Positions 14,901 through 21,786 of a DNA stretch of 64,000 nucleotides are shown piece by piece. Within the stretch, counting starts at the first letter, position 1. Every line of letters begins with the position of its first letter. Under the pieces are notes generated by a model. That model saw nothing but the letters and a program-made list of their open reading frames with translations, made no database searches and was not told the origin of the DNA. The position numbers and the translations under genes were made by a program. The DNA is from a virus: positions 1 to 64,000 of IMG/VR virus record IMGVR_UViG_3300043313_000605. One strand, written 5' to 3'.

Positions 14901-15147
14901 TGAGTGAACGCTTTTTCCGGTACAGATCGAAGATGTCCCCGCGCGCACCGCACACGGGGTTGTGACAGAAATACAGACCGTCCCTCACATTGACTGAGAA
15001 GCACGGCGTATCGGTGTTGTCGTGAAAAGGGCAGAGCGCCATGCGCTCATTCCCGCGACCACGCATCGACGGCAGCAGTTCCGCGAAGATGGCTGCGTAG
15101 TCGATGCGGTCGCGAATGCGAACGACCAATTCGTCGAGCGACGTCAT
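11941..15147 (-). CDS. Primase-helicase: CHC2 + TOPRIM primase fused to MCM-like AAA+ helicase
   Basis: A 1,068-residue replication protein. Residues ~1-85 form a DnaG-type CHC2 zinc finger (C39, H42, C61, C66). A long disordered linker spans about 88-190. A TOPRIM domain sits near 286-350 (LCEGEWD, then DVDD). A central region with a four-cysteine cluster (CRMPGLPMCERC) may be an OB/zinc domain. The AAA+ module has Walker A GDSRTGKST near 669, Walker B LLVIDEAG near 731 and a sensor-like WITNPRG. A winged helix lies near 970-1030. The AAA+ part looks MCM-like, unlike the RecA-like DnaB/T7 gp4 helicases. It should prime and unwind at the phage fork. A second gene is nested in the linker. Confidence 0.85.
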   Translation of the reverse strand: MTSLDELVVRIRDRIDYAAIFAELLPSMRGRGNERMALCPFHDNTDTPCFSVNVRDGLYFCHNPVCGARGDIFDLYRKKRSLTFTEAVNEIADRLHLDTSRSVSHPRGYSVAGGDPTRRRSSEDVLAAYLEREQHPAASNGHQPAAPDRGSEVSPNGHPVASPSDNGAQAPASRQRTRVASGGSDERLTIDPSIPEAFHARLLATPDHVDYLATKRGLSHGSIERYMLGHDGRRFTIPVRDTDGAIVNIRRYDPNAKQAHEKMVSWRTGYGEARLYPLDQWEATGPIYLCEGEWDTLVSRQLGLNAYTTTAGAGTWRDAFTPLVRDRDVVICYDVDDAGRKGAANVAREIHGTAASIKVVQLPLAYKPTHGPDISDYFILHGHSIDDFHSIVGSTPLYVPSESDAIPIADQEPTLVHLSRATEKQYYNKPIRVNVMVSGKTTAPYLVPHEVKLSCRMPGLPMCERCPVGRKAGSMTHKIEFASNEILQFINVPDATLGKQIKGKVGVPSKCRFVEQTVVDALNIEVMQMIPEVERGSENEGTYVTREAYYIGHGLQANRSYVMNGVTVPEPRRQLATHLIYEAVPAQSNIDAFQLTDAITERLRAFQPTGAGVQGLWDRLNGIYHDIEGVTRIYQRRDLMLAVDLVYHSLIGFTFQGEALKRGWSEALIIGDSRTGKSTIVERMQLHYGAGEFTTGENTSFAGLVGGLHQVGTNWALQWGRVPLNDRRLLVIDEAGNLSQDHIGRMSSMRSSGIAEIVKIHTEKTFARTRSIWITNPRGNKPLSFYSQGVLAVKEMIGAPEDIARFDLVLTAATDDVPLSVVNATREYREPAIFTAELCHQRVMWAWSRKADQVVWAADAVDAVLAVAMRHGDTYRYGTEIPLVEPNEQRIKIARLAVATAALFFSTDDDGNVVIVKPEHVEFVGQFLDTIYSKPSLAFTEYAGNMKRRYEITGDDEVARIMRSNDGAVRAMLEQEAFSLRDITEILGIEDRNALRTAVWTLRNVGFLRKGANNNYVKTPAAIRWLRDEIAQRSGRSLDGDGFGGLTGHSRGNGARPDANSEPEEPEW
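14583..14885 (-). CDS. Putative nested membrane protein gene inside the primase linker
   Basis: A 100-residue frame read in a different phase within the primase-helicase gene, covering primase residues ~88-188, which are low-complexity linker. It starts MRSLIDYISTHPVPF, has a good transmembrane helix (FLILAAILSLVVILRVV) followed by RRK, and then a soluble tail. The start is preceded by TTCACGGAGG and, further up, GTTCACTC, resembling the start element of accepted genes. Expression is inferred; the alternative is a chance open frame over a GC-rich linker. Confidence 0.45.
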   Translation of the reverse strand, partial: SMRSLIDYISTHPVPFLILAAILSLVVILRVVARRKTSWQRTWNESNIRPHRTVTNPPRPIGEVKSVPTDIRSHLHPTTEHKRQLRANEHGWLPEDRTNG

Positions 15148-15286
15148 TGCTGGGGCGAGTGACAGGGGAACGAACGGTAGGATGGTGGTAGGGTTGGAGT
15201 TTTCCTAATCACTTGGTCCCCTCAGAAACCCAAGCAACCAGAGCGCCCTTACGGGTAGCCCACTCCCCCTACCACCAACCGTTGTG
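15148..15286 (-). other. 139-bp spacer between SSB-like and primase genes
   Basis: No gene is seen. The spacer holds a CAACCGTTG palindrome (centre 15281) and a long-range inverted repeat, GGTGGTAGGG near 15187 against CCCTACCACC near 15268, which could pair in the leader of the primase mRNA. There is no clear GTTCACTG or canonical promoter. Confidence 0.4.
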
Positions 15287-16138
15287 CTACCACGGAATGT
15301 CGTCGTCTTCCGCCGCTTCTCCGGGTTCGGCCTCGACCACCTGCGCCGTCACCGGGGCGGGTGGGAACAGCGTCGTGCGATACCGCTCACGCTGCGCCAT
15401 CGCCGCTTGAAACTCCTCGGGCTCCGCATCGCGCACGATGGAGAAATCGAGCACGGCGTACGGGTTGTGCGCCGGACCGGCTCTGTGCTGGCTGAACTTC
15501 ACGATCTTGGTCTGATACGGAATCAGTTGATCGAGCAGCCCGTTGGCCCACTCGTCGAACGCCGGCACCGATGTGGGCGGCGCGACGAGCACCACGGGTG
15601 CCAGCCGATCGGGAAGCCGGATGTAGATGCGCCGCTGGTTCGTCACGGCCTTGCCACGCGGACTCTTGTTCGGCGATGCCACCAGCTTGTGTCCCGTGCC
15701 CCACTGGTTGTACGGGCATGTCCCACACGCGACTTTCAGGATGCCATCGCCCACCTGACCAGCCGGCAGTCCCTCGTGCGCAAAGCCTTCGCGCGGAATG
15801 CCGTACTCGTCATCGTTGCTGCTGCACGCTGGCAGTGACGACAGCTTGTTGTTCGGGTCCGGCGCCGTGCCGTACGGCTTGTCCCACAGCACGTTCGACG
15901 GATGCGCGTGCAGGATCATCCCCTCGAATTCCTGAAACGTCTTTCCCGGCTTGTCCGTCAACTCGAATTGACAGGCGCCGGAACTGAGCATCTTCACCTG
16001 CGTCAGATCGATCGGTGAATGGATGCTCGATGCCTGCACACGGAGCAGTTCTGCTCTCTGCTCGTCAGACATCAGATGCGCGAGCGACGTTCCCGGTGCG
16101 CGCTCGTCTTGCGGTCCTGCGGGTGTTGACGATGGCAT
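15287..16138 (-). CDS. Putative single-stranded DNA-binding protein
   Basis: A 283-residue protein. The extreme C-terminus is acidic and ends AAEDDDIPW, very like the DDDIPF tip through which bacterial SSB proteins recruit partners. The centre has CSSNDDE and CGTCPYNQWGTG cysteine motifs seen in a family of phage replication-associated proteins. It directly precedes the primase-helicase. The start at 16138 is chosen over an ATG four codons earlier because GGAGAGAGCA precedes it. A promoter lies at 16214-16242. The SSB role is inferred from tail and context; an OB fold is not obvious by eye. Confidence 0.6.
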   Translation of the reverse strand: MPSSTPAGPQDERAPGTSLAHLMSDEQRAELLRVQASSIHSPIDLTQVKMLSSGACQFELTDKPGKTFQEFEGMILHAHPSNVLWDKPYGTAPDPNNKLSSLPACSSNDDEYGIPREGFAHEGLPAGQVGDGILKVACGTCPYNQWGTGHKLVASPNKSPRGKAVTNQRRIYIRLPDRLAPVVLVAPPTSVPAFDEWANGLLDQLIPYQTKIVKFSQHRAGPAHNPYAVLDFSIVRDAEPEEFQAAMAQRERYRTTLFPPAPVTAQVVEAEPGEAAEDDDIPW

Positions 16139-16213
16139 TGCTCTCTCCATGATCGTTGGCAGTTGCGGCGCAGGGCAGACGCGACGCGCCGTTGAAACAG
16201 TGAACGGGTCCGG

Positions 16214-16242
16214 ATGGTACTACTCGGGCTGGGAGTCGTCAA
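16214..16242 (-). promoter_or_regulatory. Sigma70-like promoter upstream of the SSB-like gene
   Basis: On the minus strand, TTGACG and TACCAT are separated by 17 nt, with GTTCACTG 8 nt after the -10 box. The leader to the ATG at 16138 is about 70 nt, longer than at the sister promoters. It would drive the SSB-like and primase-helicase genes. Confidence 0.55.
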
Positions 16243-16248
16243 GCAGTG

Positions 16249-16653
16249 TCAGCCAGCACCCCTGACACGCTTCTCACCACGCGGTTTCGGCGGTGGCTTA
16301 ACGTCTGAAATACCAACGCGTTGATAGCGTTCGTTGCGCACGGCGTTCCACACTTCCTCGGTTACGTGGAGCAGGTACGCGCAGTGCCCGCATTGCAGCT
16401 TGTGCGAGTACGAGAACGTGAATGTCCGGATGACCGGCGTCCACGCCCCGCCGAACGCGTCGTGCATGTCCTTGTTGCAGTTCGGGCAGACGAGTGGCGC
16501 ACGATCGACAACGGTTGTGCGCTCGACGCACTCGTCGCACGGCGGATCGTCTGGGCAGATCGGATGCTCGATGTCGAGTTGCAGCGACTTCGCGCGCCGC
16601 GCTTCGTTCCGCTCGTATGCCTCGTCTGCAAGCTGGCGCTTCGACTTCGCCAT
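16249..16653 (-). CDS. Putative zinc-binding protein
   Basis: A 134-residue protein with CPDDPPCDEC, CPNCNKDMH and CGHC motifs, probably two zinc sites, plus basic ends (KSKRQ at the N-terminus, PRGEKRVRGAG at the C-terminus). A CAACGGTTG palindrome is read here as Thr-Thr-Val-Val. The ATG lies just after the stop of the small zinc protein upstream. Function unknown; nucleic-acid binding is plausible. Confidence 0.65.
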   Translation of the reverse strand: MAKSKRQLADEAYERNEARRAKSLQLDIEHPICPDDPPCDECVERTTVVDRAPLVCPNCNKDMHDAFGGAWTPVIRTFTFSYSHKLQCGHCAYLLHVTEEVWNAVRNERYQRVGISDVKPPPKPRGEKRVRGAG

Positions 16654-16655
16654 CG

Positions 16656-16865
16656 TTACCTCCCGACTCGCTCACGGTTGACGGATGCGATGGCGTAGTT
16701 CCGAGCCTTCGCGTACTCCGGTGTCAGCAATCCACGTCCATGATCGTACGTCTTCCAGACGGCATTGCGCAACGGTTGTGGAACGGCGAACCAGTGCGGC
16801 TTACACATGAGATGCCCAGTTTCAGGCACTCTCGTACAGCCGATGATCGGACAACTCCGTGGCAT
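16656..16865 (-). CDS. Small phage zinc-finger protein (CKPHW type)
   Basis: A 69-residue protein with CPIIGC, CKPHWFAVPQPLR and a terminal basic region. The C..C...CKPHW..VP..LR..VW pattern recurs in small proteins of many phages, with no known function. The start at 16865 is set by GGGGAGTAATC before the ATG. A perfect CAACCGTTG-centred palindrome lies immediately upstream. Confidence 0.65.
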   Translation of the reverse strand: MPRSCPIIGCTRVPETGHLMCKPHWFAVPQPLRNAVWKTYDHGRGLLTPEYAKARNYAIASVNRERVGR

Positions 16866-16886
16866 GATTACTCCCCTACGAGTAGC

Positions 16887-16911
16887 GGGGCGCACAACCG
16901 TTGTGCGCCCC
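16887..16911. repeat. Perfect 25-bp palindrome centred on CAACCGTTG
   Basis: 12-bp arms GGGGCGCACAAC / GTTGTGCGCCCC around a single central base, filling most of the 54-bp gap between the 17168 and 16865 genes. As RNA it would be a tight hairpin with no U-tract. As DNA it is an extended version of the dispersed CAAC(N)GTTG motif and a likely protein-binding site. Confidence 0.8.
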
Positions 16912-16919
16912 TCGTGACG

Positions 16920-17168
16920 TTACTCCTTCCCGTGAACGCTCTTGATGCGCGCCGTCGTGCCTTCCGCCTGCAATGAATCGACGAACTGGTTCACGTCCGC
17001 GAGACCGGCCTTCGTGGTCTCGATCTCGACGGATACGATGAACCGATCCTTCGACGCGCGCGGCTTCCGCGTGCCGTTCTTCGCGCGTGGCTTGCGCGTA
17101 CGCGGCGCACTCTCGGTCGTGGTGTCAGTGGACTCCGCGCCTTCTACTGCTGCTCGTTCTCTCGGCAT
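16920..17168 (-). CDS. Basic N-terminal hypothetical protein
   Basis: An 82-residue protein. The first ~45 residues are disordered and lysine/arginine/proline-rich (TRKPRAKNGTRKPRAS). The C-terminal part is a small alpha/beta unit (DRFIVSVEIETTKAGLADVNQF). A possible nucleic-acid-binding tail precedes a dimerisation module. It lies between a helicase gene and a palindrome-bearing gap. Function unknown. Confidence 0.6.
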   Translation of the reverse strand: MPRERAAVEGAESTDTTTESAPRTRKPRAKNGTRKPRASKDRFIVSVEIETTKAGLADVNQFVDSLQAEGTTARIKSVHGKE

Positions 17169-17195
17169 TGCTCCCTCGTGTGATAGTGATGCTCG

Positions 17196-19019
17196 CTACG
17201 CAGCGAGCGGTAAGAGCCCGATGTGACGCCGTAGATCGACCACGGCATCGGCCACGGACTTTTTGTGCTTCAGCGCGTCGAGCACGATTTCATCGCTCGT
17301 CCCAGTCGCCATCAGATCGATGTACGTCACCTGTTGGTGCATCTGTGAGCCGCCGCGATGGTTGCGCCCTTCGGACTGCAAACGATTTTCCAGATCGTAG
17401 TTCTGTGAGTAGTAGATCGCGAGCGGCGCAATCTGCCAATTCATTCCCACGCCACCAGACGCCTGATTCGAGACCATGATCGGCGTCTCTCGGCCGACGA
17501 ACCGGCGCACATGATTCCGCCGCGCCGTGTCCCCTTGCCCACCGTAGACGACCGCTGGCGCATACTCACTGAGCGCGCGAGCGATGCGTTCGACGTCCTG
17601 TCGATACCACGCCCAGATGATGATGCTGCCGTTCGGCACGTTCTCCTCGACCAACTCTTGCAGCGCGTTCAGCTTCGGGTTTGGATCGAACGTGAACGTC
17701 TCGCCCTGATCGTCCGTGACGAATCCGCTCGTGATTTGCGACAGCCGCAAGATCATCGTCAACTGGTTCGCCGCCGTCGCCACCTGATCGGATTCTTCCG
17801 ACAGCGCCGTCACCAGATCGCGCTCTAGCTCCTCGTACGCCCGCTTCTGCTCTCTGGTCAACTCGACCAGTTCTTTCTGCCACACGCGCGGCGGGAGATC
17901 GGGGATGCCCATCTCTTTCGTCACGCGGTAGCCGCGCCGCCGCATGCGCAGCCCGATCTCCGTCTGCGCCTGCTCGTTCTTAACGGACACCTTGAACGTG
18001 TACGGATTCTCGACGAGCCATTCGCGCCGGTACTGCACGAAGTTTGGCCCGAACGTCACGCCGAGATCGACCATGTACCACTGCGACCACACGTCCTGCT
18101 CTCCACGGATGACCGGCGATCCCGTCATGATCATGCGCCAGCGCGCCGCGTTGGCGAGCCGCATGCCGCTCTGCGTCATCTTCGCATCCGGGTTGCGCAA
18201 CTTCTGCGACTCGTCGATCACGATCCCGGTTTTCTTCGATCGCATGAGCAGCAACAACTCGTCTTCCATCAACCGCAGCACGTCGTGATTGATCAGCACG
18301 ACCGGATAGAACCCTTCGGGCACGACACGCTCGCCGCGCGCGATACGCTTGATCATCTCGATCCGCTCGGGCACCGGCCCTCTGAGGAGGATCGGCTTAA
18401 TGTCGCGCGTCCACTCCTCCGCTTCCAGTTCCCACACGCTGTCGAGCGTCGCTTTCTTGCCCGCGACGATCACGACATCGAGATCACCAGAGTGCAGTAG
18501 CTCGCGCATGACTTCGTAGGCCGCGCGCGTCTTGCCCGTGCCGACTTCGCCCAGAATAGCGCAGCCGTCGAGCCCGAGCCCCATCGCAGCCATGATCGCT
18601 TGATGGTTGTACTCGCCACGATACTTCCAGACGCGTACGCCTTCGGCCGTGTACTCGACGTATTCTTCATCGGCTGATGGATCGGCTGGCGTCCCTGCAC
18701 GATTGTCCAACCACGGCAACTCCGGACGCCAGCCGGTCTCCAGCTTCTCGTGTAGCTCGCGAACAAACTCCTCACTCTTGGCTGCCGCCTTCGACCACGC
18801 AATGACTCCCGGCGTGCAGTACGACGCAAACTGTGCTTTCGAGACCCCCAACTCCTGCCGCATCGCTCTGAGCATTTCGAGCGTCAGCGACAACTCCACG
18901 GCACGGCGCTTGGGATTGACCGCCGCGCCGGGGAGCCCAGATAGCACCTGCATGGACGGCCCCGTGACATAGAGCCGTCCATACATTGCATCGATCTTTA
19001 GCTGGATCGTTGGTGGCAC
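17196..19019 (-). CDS. SNF2-family (superfamily II) DNA helicase/translocase
   Basis: A 607-residue protein. Walker A GEVGTGKT lies near 158, motif II IVIDESQKL near 266, motif III MTGSPV near 300, and the C-terminal RecA lobe ends in motif VI QSEGRNHRGG near 548. These define an SNF2-like translocase without accessory nuclease or Zn domains. Phage members are thought to remodel DNA or protein complexes during replication or recombination. Residues 1-115 form an unassigned N-terminal domain. The most upstream start is GTG at 19019, three bases after a run following the previous stop; ATG at residue 12 is an alternative. Confidence 0.88.
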   Translation of the reverse strand: MPPTIQLKIDAMYGRLYVTGPSMQVLSGLPGAAVNPKRRAVELSLTLEMLRAMRQELGVSKAQFASYCTPGVIAWSKAAAKSEEFVRELHEKLETGWRPELPWLDNRAGTPADPSADEEYVEYTAEGVRVWKYRGEYNHQAIMAAMGLGLDGCAILGEVGTGKTRAAYEVMRELLHSGDLDVVIVAGKKATLDSVWELEAEEWTRDIKPILLRGPVPERIEMIKRIARGERVVPEGFYPVVLINHDVLRLMEDELLLLMRSKKTGIVIDESQKLRNPDAKMTQSGMRLANAARWRMIMTGSPVIRGEQDVWSQWYMVDLGVTFGPNFVQYRREWLVENPYTFKVSVKNEQAQTEIGLRMRRRGYRVTKEMGIPDLPPRVWQKELVELTREQKRAYEELERDLVTALSEESDQVATAANQLTMILRLSQITSGFVTDDQGETFTFDPNPKLNALQELVEENVPNGSIIIWAWYRQDVERIARALSEYAPAVVYGGQGDTARRNHVRRFVGRETPIMVSNQASGGVGMNWQIAPLAIYYSQNYDLENRLQSEGRNHRGGSQMHQQVTYIDLMATGTSDEIVLDALKHKKSVADAVVDLRRHIGLLPLAA

Positions 19020-19028
19020 GAGTGTGTG

Positions 19029-19718
19029 CTAGGCGGGTTGCGGGAGTGCTGGCTCATAGTCGGCCAAGCGTTCGGTCAGGTCTACGCGTGGCGTTCGAAC
19101 GTACGCGCCCGTGATGCGATCATAGTGCCCGTTGGTCAGCCGGAACTCGTCGTACCCAAACTGCATCCAGCCGCTTTCCACGCCTAGCTCACGCTGTGCG
19201 GTGGTGGCGAAGTTGATGCCGTCCAACACGACGGTGCGACGAGCCTCGATCTCCTCGTCGGCCGGCGCATACACATGCGCCAATGAAATCTCGCTGCGCT
19301 CGTACGCCTCGGCCAACTCTGCATCGAGAGCGTCCGGCAGATGCTGCGCGTACTGACCATACGGTTTGGTCTGTCCCATGCCTTTCAGCGCAGGAATGTC
19401 GTTCAGGGTGGTGATGAATGTCGCGACGTCCATGTCGAGACGATACCAGTCGTACAACCGTTGCGCGATCGTGCGCGAGAACTCGACCGGCGATGACGAC
19501 TCACGCGCGATGCGCGTGTTGCTGATGCCGGTTGCGAAGATGAGCGCACCGACCGCGCAGTGACCAGCCGCAGCACAGACCAGCTTTCCCGGCACGAGCA
19601 GCGAGTCGGCCTCGATCACCTTCCGCATCCGTTCGACGTCTTCCTCGCGCGGAATCTTGACGTCAGCCGGGATGTTCGGATTCTCCAGCACCAGCGACAG
19701 CCTGTTCTTTCGAGCCAT
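19029..19718 (-). CDS. Hypothetical protein
   Basis: A 229-residue soluble alpha/beta protein. CAAAGHCAVGALIFATGI near residue 50 and AQRLYDWYRLDMDVATFI in the centre are its most distinctive stretches. The start at 19718 follows GAGGAGGGATCAC. It is preceded by a 31-bp perfect palindrome and GTTCACTG. No family recognised. Confidence 0.65.
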   Translation of the reverse strand: MARKNRLSLVLENPNIPADVKIPREEDVERMRKVIEADSLLVPGKLVCAAAGHCAVGALIFATGISNTRIARESSSPVEFSRTIAQRLYDWYRLDMDVATFITTLNDIPALKGMGQTKPYGQYAQHLPDALDAELAEAYERSEISLAHVYAPADEEIEARRTVVLDGINFATTAQRELGVESGWMQFGYDEFRLTNGHYDRITGAYVRTPRVDLTERLADYEPALPQPA

Positions 19719-19747
19719 GTGATCCCTCCTCAACAGTGAACGTGAAA

Positions 19748-19778
19748 CGTGCAGGGCACAACGGTTGTGCCCTGCACG
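19748..19778. repeat. Perfect 31-bp palindrome centred on CAACGGTTG
   Basis: 15-bp arms CGTGCAGGGCACAAC / GTTGTGCCCTGCACG around one base, in the gap between the 19787 stop and the 19718 start. On the minus strand GTTCACTG follows 6 nt later, the same layout as the GCGCCAGC hairpins near 61-64 kb. It joins both repeat systems of this genome at one locus. Confidence 0.85.
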
Positions 19779-19786
19779 GGTCTTAC

Positions 19787-20365
19787 TTACCAGACTTCCT
19801 CGCCGTCGTCGAGATCGTCGTCGAGATCGTCGTCGTCGAATCCCTCGCCCACAGGCGACTCCTCGCTGCTCGGCGTTGCTGGCGCCGGACGATCGTCGGT
19901 GTAGTACCGCACTTCCTCGATCCCATCGCCTTCGTTGCCAGCGCGCAGGATCACGTAGTCGCGCAGGTAACGCGGATCGCGATGGACCGGATAGTCCACA
20001 TCCGGCGTCGCGATCACGCCCTCACGCTCGATCACGGTGCTGGCTGGCACGCGCCACAGCCCGTGCTCCCCTTCCTTCGTGACGAGCGCTGGCTGGAAGC
20101 GCGACGGCTCGTAGTCGTGCGGCACCGTCAGGTCCGACTTCGGCACCACCTGCTGCACCGAGACGATGTGTCGCCCCGAGATGACTTCGCGCTCTCGAAT
20201 CAGCACCGCCTCGCCAGACGCCGGATGCACGCGCGAGACGACTTTCCATGCATTGAACGTATCGGTCCCACTGAACACCTTCTGTGCGTACTGCTGCACC
20301 TTCGACAGCTTGTCGAACTCTGAGATGACCTGACGGCCATCGTCCAACGTCGCCATGAGAAACAT
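19787..20365 (-). CDS. Hypothetical protein with acidic C-terminal tail
   Basis: A 192-residue protein. The body is beta-rich (MFLMATLDDGRQVISEF start). The last ~17 residues are almost all Asp/Glu and end EEVW. Such tails occur in SSB-like or DNA-mimic proteins. The start at 20365 has GGAGAGAAT before the ATG. A GTG at 20419 next to GTTCACTGAAGGG is an alternative start that adds 18 residues. Promoter at 20442-20470. Role uncertain. Confidence 0.6.
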   Translation of the reverse strand: MFLMATLDDGRQVISEFDKLSKVQQYAQKVFSGTDTFNAWKVVSRVHPASGEAVLIREREVISGRHIVSVQQVVPKSDLTVPHDYEPSRFQPALVTKEGEHGLWRVPASTVIEREGVIATPDVDYPVHRDPRYLRDYVILRAGNEGDGIEEVRYYTDDRPAPATPSSEESPVGEGFDDDDLDDDLDDGEEVW

Positions 20366-20441
20366 ATTCTCTCCAATGTGGCGGTAAACGCAGTACGCGC
20401 CTTGCGGCCTCCAACGCACTGCCCTTCAGTGAACGCTCTGC

Positions 20442-20470
20442 AATTTACTCGATCAGTCAGTCACGCGCAA
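20442..20470 (-). promoter_or_regulatory. Sigma70-like promoter
   Basis: On the minus strand, TTGCGC and TAAATT have a 17-nt spacer, and GTTCACTG lies 7 nt downstream of the -10 box. It drives the acidic-tail gene and probably the 19718 and helicase genes beyond it. Confidence 0.55.
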
Positions 20471-20695
20471 CGCTCCGAGACCAGCATATTCCAGATATAG
20501 TAGGAACGTTGTCGCGCCGAGTTTCTTTGTTGGAAATGGCAAGCCAGTCATGTCTTGCACGCGCACTACGACGTCTTCCATGTACCGTCGCTTCGGCTCT
20601 GGCCGACTCCAATTGAGCCGCGCCATCTTCCGCACGACCGCCTGAAACGTCTTCCCCTCGAAGATCAGGCCGTCACTTGTGGTGAACATGATCAT
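20453..20695 (-). CDS. Small conserved-type phage protein
   Basis: An 80-residue protein (MIMFTTSDGLIFEGK start). The layout of FxGxTFQAVVRKMARLNW followed by RYMEDVVVRVQ resembles a small protein found in diverse siphoviruses with no assigned function. The start overlaps the amidoligase stop as ATGA. That coupling makes it a candidate accessory protein of the amidoligase cassette. Confidence 0.55.
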   Translation of the reverse strand: MIMFTTSDGLIFEGKTFQAVVRKMARLNWSRPEPKRRYMEDVVVRVQDMTGLPFPTKKLGATTFLLYLEYAGLGALRVTD

Positions 20696-21786
20696 CGCAC
20701 TCTCCCGCGCGCTGCGCGCCGGTTCGCGCGCAGCAACTCTATACGCTGCTGCTCGACAGCGGTGACCGTCTGATCTTGCGTAATCACGAGCGGATTCACC
20801 TGACCGCGCAACCGTTGTGCTGCCGCTGACGGCATCCGCGACGCTGGCGCATGTGCCAGCGTCCGGATGCGCGCCAACGGGTCCAGATCGAGCCGTCTGC
20901 TCTCCAACTCCGGATTCCACGCGATGCGCCGATTCTCGATCCACTGCATCAGATCGCGCGTGACCGGATGCGCGTGCGGCTCACGCAGGCCGAGCACCGC
21001 GCCCACGTACTCCGTGTCGATCGCCCGCATGCGCTGGCGCGGCACGTACGGCTCCAGCGCCACGTTCGTCTTCGCACGCTCAACGAGCGACAGCATGAGC
21101 ATCGCCCATTCGCGCATCTCCTGATAGCTGATCGTGCCGTGGTGCAAGCGAACCTCGATCCGGCCAGAGTGCCACCACGGGCGCAGGTTGAGTGCGATGC
21201 GCGGCCAATTGTCCGGGTTGGCGTGATCGCGCGCGCCCGTGATCATCCGATGGACGTTGGTCCAATGAAAACTCGGCTGCCCATCCAACTCGTACGTACA
21301 GAGCGGCGCGCAGTACGAGCGCGCGCGCCGGTACGGCGGCACGAGCGAAAACCAGAACGGCTCGTAGCGCGCCCAGAGCCACACGAGATTCTGCACCTGC
21401 GCCCACGAGAGATCGCGCGTCTCGATATGCATGTGCAGGCCGCACGAGTTGTTCACCACCGGATCGAGCGCCGCGAAGTGATGGCAGACGCGCTCTAGCT
21501 CCTCGTTCTGTCCTTCCGCATTCAGTTGCAGCGCACGGCTCGCGACTTCCCAGCCGGACGTCGCATCCGTCTTGACGTCCCATGTATTGCCGTCGCTCTT
21601 GTACCACCCAACCTCACGCGGGTTGAGATAGCGCGCTGGCGCCCCGACGTCAGACAGCGCGTTCGCAACCGCCGTTTTGAGCGAGCGCGCTTGCAGCGCC
21701 CTGCGGTTCCGCCGCTGCTTGTTGATCTCGATCTCGATCCCGATGTTCCGGCCCATCCACGGCGCGTACAGACGATTAGTAGGCAT
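20692..21786 (-). CDS. Putative amidoligase (COOH-NH2 ligase, glutamine-synthetase fold)
   Basis: A 364-residue protein matching the Amidoligase_2 family. It has GIEIE at 16-20, a WDVKTDATSGWE segment at 69-80, CGLHMHIE at 115-122 and EVRLHHGT at 211-218. These correspond to the metal/ATP and substrate residues of this glutamine-synthetase-like fold. The family is predicted to make amide (peptide-like) bonds on peptides, proteins or small molecules. The start at 21786 overlaps the amidotransferase gene by 11 bases and has TTCACTGGATATGC before it. The next genes upstream are a class II glutamine amidotransferase and a gamma-glutamylcyclotransferase. The target in infection is unknown. Confidence 0.85.
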   Translation of the reverse strand: MPTNRLYAPWMGRNIGIEIEINKQRRNRRALQARSLKTAVANALSDVGAPARYLNPREVGWYKSDGNTWDVKTDATSGWEVASRALQLNAEGQNEELERVCHHFAALDPVVNNSCGLHMHIETRDLSWAQVQNLVWLWARYEPFWFSLVPPYRRARSYCAPLCTYELDGQPSFHWTNVHRMITGARDHANPDNWPRIALNLRPWWHSGRIEVRLHHGTISYQEMREWAMLMLSLVERAKTNVALEPYVPRQRMRAIDTEYVGAVLGLREPHAHPVTRDLMQWIENRRIAWNPELESRRLDLDPLARIRTLAHAPASRMPSAAAQRLRGQVNPLVITQDQTVTAVEQQRIELLRANRRAARGRVR

